64,000 nucleotides of DNA from positions 11,439,407 to 11,503,406 of the forward strand of contig OZ026842.1 in assembly GCA_964023205.1 (NCBI GenBank). The letters run 5' to 3'. The notes beneath the pieces are model-generated. The model was given only the letters and a program-made list of their open reading frames with translations, was not told the origin of the DNA and made no database searches. Positions 54,201 to 60,320 of this stretch are shown here, piece by piece. Source of the stretch: Lutraria lutraria (Eukaryota > Mollusca > Bivalvia > Venerida > Mactridae). The position numbers were made by a program, and so were the translations under genes. How positions within the stretch are numbered: position 1 is the first letter of the stretch; each line of letters starts with the position of its first letter.

Positions 54201-57130
54201 GTAGACATTTCCTATTTTTTAAAAATATTTTGAACATCAACTCAATCAAAGAATGTTATTCACAGTGCATTACACAACTACTACTGACATTTTTTGTATT
54301 TCATTGATTGTGCCACATGTATATCTGTTTTATTTTGTGTTTCTACGGTGCACCAGAACACGAAAGATAGTTCGATTACTATAAATATCCATTTTGCCAG
54401 AACCTCATTTGCTAACATGGAGCAGCTAAATAGCCTGTTACACAAAAATCTTGATAAACAACAAAACCATATACTGTTAATAGTTTTTTTTACATGCGAC
54501 CAACAGATATGAAAGCCGTAAATGCTATTTCAGAATTGCTCCAAATTTGAAGGGGCATGCGTAATTATGTTACGTTTTTCTGGTGCACAATAGTGCGATT
54601 GCAAATCAATGAAAGGAATTCATCGAGGTAATTCATTCAGAACACTGACATCGTACTAGAAAGATTCGCATTAATGTAGAAAATGTGTTGGACAAGCTGG
54701 CAATTTGTCAAGATATGCTGTTAACTACTTTGAAAAATTGTACACTGGAGTTATAATATGTTGCTGTCTACTGAAATTGATTATTTTGTTATCTAGTTGA
54801 AGTGACATGCCTATACGGAAAAGCTCCACTTGAAACTTGCTACACGAACGATAATTGTCAGCTTGGATACACATGTACCCTTCCGAACGGTAGTAAGATA
54901 GGGCCTGGTAAATGTTGTCAAACTCATCCAGGTAGTCATTTCTTATTTTTTGAGTATTTTTAGATTATAACAATAATTAAAAAATGTTGTTTAAATGCAT
55001 TGTACAGTCACTGCTTATTTCATTGAGTTCACCACATGTACTTATATCTGTTATACAAAGTGCTTCTAAGCTGTTTCAGAATACGAATGACCCCTAGCAT
55101 CGTAGGCGGACACTCAACCACATCGATCGCTAAGGAGTTATTCCTAAAGTTTTGATTAATAATGTTATTAGCATCGATGTATTGTTAGTCAGGTTACCAG
55201 TCCGAAATTCTGGAAAACTACCAAAAAAGTATTAAGTAAATACAAATCGACCAATTCCTTTCCCTCTCACTCCACCACTCTCTTCTGTCCCTATCTGTAT
55301 TACTATCCCGGTCCCTCATTCCCTCTCTCCATCTCCCTATTTTTCGTTCTCATTCTCTCTCTTCCTGTCGATTTTTCTGTACATTACTTTCTCCATTTAT
55401 TCCACCCCTACGACACAATGATGTACATAATGAAATTGTTTATTTTGATATAGAATGCCCAAATGGAGATGTACCTAAGTACACATGTATGGCACAGAAT
55501 CATTGTGGCCGAGGATTTACTTGCCATCTATCATCCCAGTCGTATTACAGTGTATGCTGTCCTTCTCTTGGTAATTGTATTCTTATATCACACAACACAC
55601 CCAGTTACAAAACGTGTTTGCCTCTCTAATTACTAGCAGCATTGCCTATTCTAATGTACATATTATTATTGCCTAAAGAATATTTTATCTACTGTTCTTT
55701 TGTCTGTTTATCTGTGCGTAGGGATCTAATTTTATGACTGTATTTTATACAATACACATATACTGTAAGTCAACATGTAAGGCAGAAAATGTCAAGGTTG
55801 AAACATAATCTTTACTCTAATTCCTAACTAGATTAATAAGATTATAGATTTCATCGATATCGGGTGCAGCGCTTGTATATGAATTTGACCACGCCTATTA
55901 CTGACGTCATATCAAAATTTTGCTTTTATGGACGTATTTCTCTTCTGTCATAAAAATATGATATAATTTGGCATTGCCATTTGCCATTGGAAAAGATTAC
56001 CAACAAGAACGGAAACTTATTTAAAAACTGGTCGCCGAGAGAAGAAACTTTTTTTACTTTGCATTTTAGTATGTAAACTAGGGCTGTGGATCTTTGGCTA
56101 AGTTGCGATCCGATCCACGATTCAACACTTACGATCCACAAATCGAACCATGAATCTTTTGTTATCAAGTAACACAACTAAAACTTCAAAATTGCAGTCC
56201 TGAAGGCACAGCTAAATTTAATTTCTTTTAGAAATAATGAAGTAAATCAATATAAATTGTTCTATGGCTTAAATTTATAGGTACTCCCTTCCAGTTAATT
56301 GATTTACCAGCATCATTATTTAAAGAACCGATTGGACATCTTGGCAAACAAAGTAGTCCATGATGTGACAATATCTAATTAGAGAAAAGGTTTTTTTAAG
56401 AACAAAAATACAATTTTAATTTGTTAAGAAACAAGATCGCGAACCACAAATCTTAGTAATAACGATTATTCATAACCGATTTTTCAATTTGATTCGCGAG
56501 TACCCGAGTACTCGGATACTCGCCACAGCCCTAATGTAAACTGCATCTATTCAAAATAAATACACGTTATTCGTATGAATAAATAACAGTATTTAAAAAA
56601 ACCTCATTGGTCATACGGATTAGAACACAGGTTATGGTTTTATTCAATAATTATGTGAATTGCTTCCGAAACTTCAATGTAACTTCAGTGTAAAGCGGAA
56701 AGTTACATATCAATGTTATATCAAACTCAGTATGATTTCATTCGAAAGTTTTATCATCTTTTGGATTTTATTCTTTTTCTTGAAATGATTTAGCTAGTGT
56801 AGAATTTTAAGGGTCGTGTGAAAAACTCGTAGATGGAACGTACGCAATTGGGTCGAAAAAAATAGCATGCAACGTTTGGTATTTTTATTTGCCTACCTAT
56901 GTGTCAAAATGATACGCAACTGTTTGTATGATTTATTGCCAAACCATACGTGGTCTGTTTGTTGTTAAAAATGTTTCTTTTCAGTTACAGAACGCAGATG
57001 CCCAAGAGCCAACAAATGTCGTGGTCGACCATGTTACTCAGATTCCAGCTGTGGTGGCCACGGGATGGTGTGTTGTAAAAACAACTGCGGAGTTAACGTT
57101 TGCAGGCGCCTAGCCGGTCGATATAAGTGA
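30012..57130 (+). CDS. lustrin-like secreted multidomain protein, 32 coding exons
   Basis: The whole gene. Exons join as 30012-30216, 28 exons of 135 nt, 117-nt exons at 31666 and 55454, and the last exon 56985-57130. The total is 4365 nt, 1454 residues plus stop. Order: signal peptide; divergent 6-Cys domain; one 45-aa repeat; a 39-aa domain; 27 further 45-aa repeats; a second 39-aa domain; WAP domain. The repeat pattern is C-x9-C-x5-C-x5-C-x12-CC, with CPYG at the start and GPGKCC at the end. It fits the lustrin cysteine-rich repeated domain (Pfam Lustrin_cystein). A C-terminal WAP four-disulfide core after such repeats is also the architecture of lustrin A from abalone nacre. The protein is expected to be extracellular. 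A role in shell matrix, protease inhibition or defence is possible, and the sequence does not decide between them. Splicing of all exons into one transcript is inferred; exon skipping would keep the frame. Confidence 0.85.
30299..30381. repeat. perfect 30-bp inverted repeat (hairpin) in intron 1
   Basis: The left arm 30299-30328 is exactly reverse-complementary to the right arm 30352-30381, with a 23-nt T-rich loop. Key blocks: left 'gtccatagaccctgcaga', right 'tctgcagggtctatggac'. It may be a small foldback or MITE-like element, or a hairpin RNA if transcribed with the intron. Confidence 0.9.
30984..31118 (+). CDS. exon 2: 45-aa lustrin-type repeat
   Basis: Acceptor atatctag, donor GCAG|GTAGTT. 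Loops: GETPFET, YMNNN, QTGSE, TFPTGSRIGPGK, tail QVPAG. It is the only 45-aa repeat 5' of the first 39-aa domain and has unusual MNN in loop 2. Confidence 0.9.
31666..31782 (+). CDS. exon 3: 39-aa sister-type Cys-rich domain
   Basis: Acceptor ttgatacag after a long pyrimidine-rich intron end, donor CCCG|GTAATT, phase 1 on both sides. Starts ECPNGKEALGIC, then WPPGHC, GTGYTC, and VCC after a 10-residue loop. Pattern C-x9-C-x5-C-x5-C-x10-CC. It closely matches the classic lustrin domain layout and is paralogous to exon 31. The overlapping longer frame from 31459 is in the wrong phase. Confidence 0.9.
32599..32655 (+). pseudogene. truncated repeat exon
   Basis: The first about 57 nt of a repeat exon (VVTCPYGKTPFEICYTND) are present. 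The sequence then switches directly into intron sequence 'gttggtcatttaag' of the next unit. The acceptor also reads atcaag instead of atctag, and there is no donor. It looks like a deletion between units joined at a short shared ATG-containing stretch. It cannot be a normal coding exon. Confidence 0.8.
32823..32957 (+). CDS. exon 4: 45-aa repeat
   Basis: Starts CTYGHTPFET (Thr and His instead of the usual Pro and Lys/Gln). Then YTNDN, QAGSK, TFPTDSELGPGK, tail QIPPG. Splice sites ttatctag and CCAG|GTAATC. Confidence 0.9.
33756..33890 (+). CDS. exon 5: 45-aa repeat
   Basis: Loops KTPFET, YTNDN, QAGSK, TFPVDSKLGPGK, tail EIPPG. Acceptor ttatctag, donor CCAG|GTAGTC. Confidence 0.9.
34715..34849 (+). 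CDS. exon 6: 45-aa repeat
   Basis: Loops KTPLET, FTNDN, QAGSK, TFPTDNKIGPGK, tail EIPPG. Phe replaces Tyr after the second Cys, a feature shared only with exons 8 and 9. Confidence 0.9.
35234..35368 (+). CDS. exon 7: 45-aa repeat
   Basis: Loops QTPLET, YTNDN, LAGSK, TFPVDSKLGPGK, with a unique tail KLPPG. The upstream intron is short, and the flanking unit looks like a 5'-shortened duplicate. Confidence 0.9.
36148..36282 (+). CDS. exon 8: 45-aa repeat
   Basis: Loops KTPLET, FTNDN, QAGSK, IFPRDSKLGPGK, tail EIPPG. Exon and flanking introns are nearly the same as those of exon 9, indicating a recent duplication of a roughly 960-bp unit. Confidence 0.9.
37110..37244 (+). CDS. exon 9: 45-aa repeat
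   Basis: Loops KTPLET, FTNDN, LAGSK, TFPTDSKLGPGK, tail EIPPG. Sister copy of exon 8, 962 bp downstream. Confidence 0.9.
38063..38197 (+). CDS. exon 10: 45-aa repeat
   Basis: Loops QTPLET, YTNDN, LAGYK, TFPTGSKLGPGK, tail EIPPG. Acceptor gtcatctag. The intron after it is shortened near the donor. Confidence 0.9.
38905..39039 (+). CDS. exon 11: 45-aa repeat
   Basis: Starts VAVACPYG (Ala for Thr). Loops KTPFET, YTNDN, QAGSE, TFLDGRKTGPGK, tail EIPPG. The acceptor is gttatcag, one base shorter than the usual tatctag, but still a valid AG. Confidence 0.88.
39660..39794 (+). CDS. exon 12: 45-aa repeat
   Basis: Starts VEVTCPYG. Loops QTPFET, YTNDN, QAGSE, IFPTGSKLGPGK, tail QVPPG. The preceding intron has lost a large part of the usual unit. 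Confidence 0.9.
40538..40672 (+). CDS. exon 13: 45-aa repeat
   Basis: Loops QTPLET, YTDDN, QAGSE, TFPTGRKIGPGK, tail QVPPG. The upstream intron holds about 100 bp of non-unit sequence (about 40355-40460). Confidence 0.9.
41396..41530 (+). CDS. exon 14: 45-aa repeat
   Basis: Loops QIPYTT (unusual), YTDDN, QLGYK, TLPIGRKIGPGK, tail HIPPG. First member of the LGYKC / CCHIPPG subtype. Confidence 0.9.
42332..42466 (+). CDS. exon 15: 45-aa repeat
   Basis: The exon starts TC instead of TT, still giving Val at the split codon. Loops QTPLET, YRDDN, QLGYK, TFPTDSKIGPGK, tail HIPPG. The intron that follows carries a 768-bp TTAA-flanked insertion. Confidence 0.9.
42910..43677. mobile_element. 768-bp TTAA-flanked non-autonomous DNA element (piggyBac-like)
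   Basis: It interrupts the usual intron sequence between 'ttctacgaa' and 'ttggaacaac' and is flanked on both sides by TTAA (42906-42909 and 43678-43681). The ends are imperfect inverted repeats: CGTATCGGGATTGGCTG against TGTAACGGGCTTGGATG (reverse complement of the right end), 13 of 17 matching. It contains a perfect 13-bp palindrome arm pair at 42936-42948 and 42954-42966. No transposase frame, so it is a MITE-type copy. TTAA duplication is the mark of piggyBac; the family call is inference. Confidence 0.7.
44067..44201 (+). CDS. exon 16: 45-aa repeat
   Basis: Loops KTPFET, YTNDN, ELGYK, TRPNGSKTGPGK, tail HIPPG. The Asn-Gly-Ser gives a possible N-glycosylation site. First of three near-identical 'E-type' exons (with 18 and 20). 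Confidence 0.9.
45017..45151 (+). CDS. exon 17: 45-aa repeat
   Basis: Starts VLVTCPYG. Loops QTPLET, YTNDN, QLGYK, IFPTDSMKGPGK, tail HIPPG. Partner of exon 16 in a two-exon higher-order unit. Confidence 0.9.
45579..45713 (+). CDS. exon 18: 45-aa repeat
   Basis: Loops KTPFET, YTNDN, EEGYK, TRPTGSKTGPGK, tail HIPPG. E-type, sister of exons 16 and 20. Confidence 0.9.
46053..46064. repeat. poly-G tract (12) in intron 18
   Basis: Run of 12 G. From about 46065 to 46640 the intron departs from the usual unit sequence, so the tract sits at or near the edge of inserted or rearranged DNA. Confidence 0.8.
46998..47132 (+). CDS. exon 19: 45-aa repeat
   Basis: Loops NTPLET, YTNAN (Ala for Asp), QLGYK, TLPTDSKIGPGK, tail HIPPG. 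The upstream intron is longest in the array because of about 0.5 kb of non-unit sequence. Confidence 0.9.
47508..47642 (+). CDS. exon 20: 45-aa repeat
   Basis: Loops KTPFET, YTNDN, ELGYK, TRPTGSKTGPGK, tail HIPPG. Acceptor tatttag. A 143-codon frame spanning it from 47306 only reads through the intron and is not a gene by itself. Confidence 0.9.
48413..48547 (+). CDS. exon 21: 45-aa repeat
   Basis: Loops NTPLET, YTNDN, KLGYT, TRPTSRKRGPGK (very basic), tail QTHPG. First exon with the QTHPG tail. Confidence 0.9.
49341..49475 (+). CDS. exon 22: 45-aa repeat
   Basis: Starts VEVTCPYG. Loops QTPLGN, YAYDN, QPGYK, TFPTGIKLGPGK, tail QVHPG. Loops 1 and 2 are the most diverged of the 45-aa set. The following intron is mostly non-unit sequence. 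Confidence 0.9.
49947..50081 (+). CDS. exon 23: 45-aa repeat
   Basis: Starts VVSTCPYG. Loops QTPLGT, YTNDN, QLGYK, TFSIGSRNGPGT, tail QTHPG. GPGT replaces the otherwise near-invariant GPGK. Confidence 0.9.
50860..50994 (+). CDS. exon 24: 45-aa repeat
   Basis: Loops QTPLET, YTNDN, QLGYN, TLPSDSKIGPGK, tail QTHPG. The K-to-N change before the fourth Cys creates N-C-T, a possible glycosylation site that includes a disulfide cysteine. Confidence 0.9.
51330..51464 (+). CDS. exon 25: 45-aa repeat
   Basis: Loops QTPLET, YTNDN, QLGYN, TLPSDSNIGPGK, tail QTHPG. First of three exons spaced exactly 494 bp apart. Confidence 0.9.
51824..51958 (+). CDS. exon 26: 45-aa repeat
   Basis: Same protein sequence as exon 25, 494 bp downstream; the introns are also almost the same. 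Very recent duplication. Confidence 0.9.
52318..52452 (+). CDS. exon 27: 45-aa repeat
   Basis: Starts VLVTCPYG (first codons TTTTA). Loops QTPLET, YTNDN, QLGYN, TLPSDSKIGPGK, tail QTHPG. Another 494 bp from exon 26. Confidence 0.9.
52831..52857 (+). pseudogene. array unit that has lost its exon
   Basis: The usual pre-acceptor block 'tgctacaattgattcttttt' runs into 'aaccaggttttcacaaagtgaaccag', then the normal donor-side sequence 'gtagtcatttcgta'. The exon core is gone. The intron that follows (52858 on) is nearly the same as that after exon 28 (53378 on), offset 520 bp. Confidence 0.75.
53243..53377 (+). CDS. exon 28: 45-aa repeat
   Basis: Loops QTPLET, YTNDN, QLGYN, TLPSDSKIGPGK, tail QTHPG. 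Same protein loops as exons 24 and 27. Confidence 0.9.
53764..53898 (+). CDS. exon 29: 45-aa repeat
   Basis: Loops QTPLET, YTNDN, QLGYN, TLPLDSNIGPGR, tail QTRPG. GPGR for GPGK and an Arg in the tail distinguish it from its tandem neighbour exon 28. Confidence 0.9.
54178..54200 (+). pseudogene. 3' remnant of a repeat exon
   Basis: Only the last about 23 nt of an exon remain (TATTGTGAAACTCACCCAG, the tail CETHPG), followed by a normal donor gtagac. The rest has been replaced by intron sequence, so no acceptor is in place. Confidence 0.7.
54797..54931 (+). CDS. exon 30: last 45-aa repeat
   Basis: Starts VEVTCLYGKAPLET (Leu for Pro, Ala for Thr). Then YTNDN, QLGYT, TLPNGSKIGPGK, tail QTHPG. 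N-G-S is a possible glycosylation site. Confidence 0.9.
55454..55570 (+). CDS. exon 31: 39-aa sister-type Cys-rich domain
   Basis: Acceptor ttgatatag, donor CTTG|GTAATT. Starts ECPNGDVPKYTC, then MAQNHC, GRGFTC, and VCCPSLG after a 10-residue loop. Paralogue of exon 3; the 199 bp before it are about 90 percent identical to the intron end before exon 3. Confidence 0.9.
56079..56533. mobile_element. 455-bp hAT-type MITE
   Basis: Terminal inverted repeats TAGGGCTGTGG (56079-56089) and CCACAGCCCTA (56523-56533) are perfect. The element is flanked by a perfect 8-bp target duplication ATGTAAAC (56071-56078 and 56534-56541). An 8-bp duplication with TAGGG-type ends is typical of hAT elements. No transposase frame. 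It lies in the last intron of the lustrin-like gene. Confidence 0.85.
56985..57130 (+). CDS. exon 32: C-terminal WAP four-disulfide-core domain and stop
   Basis: Acceptor cttttcag, phase 1. The sequence has eight cysteines in WAP order: RC-x5-C-x4-C-x5-C-x6-CC-x3-C-x4-C. Its segments are PCYSDSSC, MVCC, KNNC and GVNVC. The tail RRLAGRYK ends at TGA 57128-57130. WAP domains often inhibit serine proteases or act on microbes. The spacing before CC is one residue longer than the common form. The 61-codon frame that covers this stretch from 56928 is in the wrong phase. Confidence 0.85.
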
Positions 57131-57166
57131 AAGTTTGTAGGAGCCCCACCGGTGAAAATAAGTGAA

Positions 57167-57482
57167 AATAAAAAAAAATACAAATACTAATATACAATCA
57201 CGACGTATATTATATATATTAAAGTCACGCATCAATATTCTATCAAGGAAAGTTTATATCATTGGAGTATAATATTCCATGTTGATCACCTTGCTATAGC
57301 ACAGTAGCTTTTGATGAAAGAAAATTACAAATGATTTCACTGACCGTATATACTATATATTCATTAATAAAAAATAAACTTTGACATTGTGTTGCTGTGT
57401 GATGTGTATATGGATTGCATTTTGTATTATACATGTATTGAAAGTATGCATCTTTGAGCTGATGTTGCTTCTGATGAATAAA
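57167..57482 (+). terminator. 3' UTR with candidate polyadenylation signals
   Basis: AATAAA occurs at 57167-57172, 57366-57371 and 57477-57482, within 40-350 bp of the stop codon. Which one is used cannot be told. Confidence 0.4.
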
Positions 57483-59290
57483 CGTTGATAGTTAATAATT
57501 GAATATACATGAACATGTACTTAAATGATAGAGCTTCGGCCCGTTCCAATATAGGTCGTGTGTGTTTGTATGCAATGCTGTTGTCTATGTTATGATACTG
57601 ACTCGGAGATGGTAAAAAAACATGTACGCAGAATCACAGGCAATAAATTGAATCGCGAACTGCGCTTCAGCTTTATACAACCTGTAATATTGTGACAAGT
57701 AGTCAGTCAATTGCGTTCAAGTATCACCATGATATTTATACAAAAATTATCAAGACATGTCTAAGAATGGTGACCACTATAAAGAACCAACGTTAAGTAC
57801 TTCAAATAGTATACACTTCAAACTTTTACATTATCATCTCATTATCGTAATTTGACCTTTGCACATACAATGACTGCACTAGGTGCACGATTACAGACAG
57901 AGAGAGATAACATTTAATTTAACTCATCAAACTTATAATTACAGTAGTTCATTTCGTTAAGTGCCTGTTAACGTATGTTCCCAATGCAAACAAACCGTCA
58001 ATAAATGAAATTAATAACTAGCGCTTGCGGAATCATCCGATGTACCATCTCTATAAATTAACCATTCACCTGGCGAACGTACGTCATTAATCAATCCAGT
58101 GGGTACTATATCTTACTTAACATTTAAATTATAAATGAGTACGCTTGGAATTATACAGCGTGTTAATACACATGACAAACCCATGACATCATCCTCTAAT
58201 AAATGCTTCCCAATGAAGCGTAAACATTGTTTGTTTGTTGTTATATGCTCAGTAAGAAGGAATAATTAGATAAACATATTTTTGTTGTACGGAAATGTAC
58301 AAACAGTGAGATAGTGAATGTGCCGTTCCTAGTGCCTCATAGTCTAGAGTCCAGTCGAAAAAGTATGGTGAGTTTGGGTAACAAGATCCAAACATTTTTA
58401 GGCCTTACTTGAATGTCGATGTATCTTGGTTCTCAAAATCTATAGTTTGGTTTGAGCGTGGTTTTCCTTTATATGTGAAGTAGCCGCTTTTGTTCTCGAG
58501 GGCTAAGTTATAATGCTGATTAGAATGAATTCATTCCAGGTAAACTAATTAGGGAAACCGATCACCATATACACCTAAAATAACGTAGAAAACGGCGACA
58601 AAGAATCGTCTACAACAAAAAGTAATGATTGACTTGAATCATGCAGAATTACCTTTAATAACCAGTTTCCCCATTCACATGCTATGGATATTTTTTTAGT
58701 CAAAATATCCAAACCATCTTCCTGGAAAACTCTCACAAAATGGTCATAGTTTCATAATTAGCTATTGAAATTGATCCAAATAGTCATGTAATAATATATA
58801 TCTACTTTGTTTCCTGTTTCCCCAGACGATAAATCAGAAATAAGCGCTTACATCCATGTCGGTGAAAAGCATTTCATAGCAATTGTTTTGTTGTTTGGTA
58901 TGAGCAAAAATGGAAACGATAATAAACCATGTTGGCATTGCTTTTATATTTTTATTCTGGCACTTGAGATAAGGTCGGACAAGCGAGTGAATGAAATGAT
59001 TCACTTCGATAACTATGGATTTATTTTACACATTCGATGAACAGTTAGACAAAGTATATGTTTTATTGCTGTGTGGTCCTGTATCTTTTCATTCAACCTT
59101 ATATTTAGTTGTGACATCTCTATTGTCGTCTGCTTTAATGGAATACTAATGAATATGATAACCCCAGTTCCACTGTTAGAAACATTTCAATCACCGGGAC
59201 AGTTTCATAATTTCACTCCCTTATTTAATAAATGGGGATGTTTAGACGACCTACTGCAATATTCCATGATATATGTCGTAATAATTAATA

Positions 59291-59314
59291 ATCGATCGAT
59301 CGATCGATCGATCG
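59291..59314. repeat. (GATC)6 microsatellite
   Basis: Six uninterrupted units, self-complementary. Confidence 0.9.
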
Positions 59315-60249
59315 GTCTACAGAAAGCAAAAGAAACCATTCTTAGGAAAATGACACAAGGAAGTACGTCCTCCATATCACAGGGATACTTCAAAGCCTTA
59401 CACATTCCTTCACCATCCACACTTAACACTGACGGCAACACGAACATACATATCTTAGCAACCATTACACATACATTTCCATTTTAACTTGAAAACAAAT
59501 TTTCTTCACATTGTTTGCCATTCAGATTATAAACCTAATGAGATATACTTCGGTACGCACGAATGCTTTGGGACTTTGCTGACAATGACTTATAACAACT
59601 GATCTTAATCCAACCATAAACTCACTAAAATCACCTCCTCATGTAAGGTATACCAATACACGCGCGAATAAACCAAAATCGGCACACTCGGCTCGTCCCT
59701 AAGTTTTTCCAATTCCTAGCAACTAGAAACTTATATTCTAACAGATAAACAAACAATGGATCAGTTGCTTGGGATATGTTATTTCTGATTAAACTAATTC
59801 TTACCAACATGTGAACTAATAATAACGCCATAAAGAAAACACAATTCCACTGGAGTCTATGGTTCAGTACATTAGCACATACTTGTTAAGTACATGGTAT
59901 CTTTATCAGTCGAGCCCCGTTGCACACGTGGTGTGGTACTTCAACAAACGCATAATGACGTCGATTTTACCGATTCCATTGTTTCTAAAGGTGTGCCATA
60001 AAAAAAAGAATTATGTTGTTTTGTCACCGGATTCGTAAATATACAGAAACGTCCACGCTTTTATGAATGCATACAGTTTTGTTAATATCTCATATTATGT
60101 TCATCGTTGAAATTCGAAATTTCTGAAATCAGCGTAATTGATAAAGATGTTACGTATCTCTGTATTTAAATTTATTTGCATCTTATTTGATACTGATTGG
60201 TAAGTTTTGCTGTTATAGTCATATGTACCCCTCAATGATTTGTTCGGGA

Positions 60250-60320
60250 CTCGGACATGGTCCAGTGGTTAGATCGCTGGATTTATAACCCAGCGATCCG
60301 GCGATAAAATGGCGTTAATC
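60250..60320 (+). repeat. tRNA-like SINE head fragment
   Basis: The A-box-like TGGTCCAGTGG is followed by an anticodon-type arm: TCGCTGG, a 9-nt loop, then CCAGCGA. No T arm or B box follows, so it is a 5' fragment and not a working tRNA gene. Confidence 0.5.

Larger units (their letters stand above)
30984..54931 (+). repeat. tandem array of exon-intron units
   Basis: Twenty-eight complete units, most 0.45-1.5 kb long, each with one 135-nt exon. Introns are homologous between units. Shared blocks include 'gttgcaaaactgagcattgg' and 'atgttgcagtctactac' before the acceptor 'tttgttatctag', and 'gtagtcatttctta' at the donor. Exon subtypes change along the array. AGSKC with CCEIPPG or CCQVPPG dominates to about 40.7 kb, LGYKC with CCHIPPG covers 41.4-47.6 kb, and CCQTHPG dominates from 48.4 kb onward. 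Confidence 0.95.

Noticed and set aside
30984..54931. CRISPR-like regular repeat spacing
   Set aside because: The repeats are coding exons with splice sites in homologous introns of variable length, in an evidently eukaryotic sequence.
59071..59487. 138-codon frame
   Set aside because: Starts at GTG, which is not a normal start in animals. It includes a GATC microsatellite (RSIDRSIG) and has an open antisense shadow, with no known motif.
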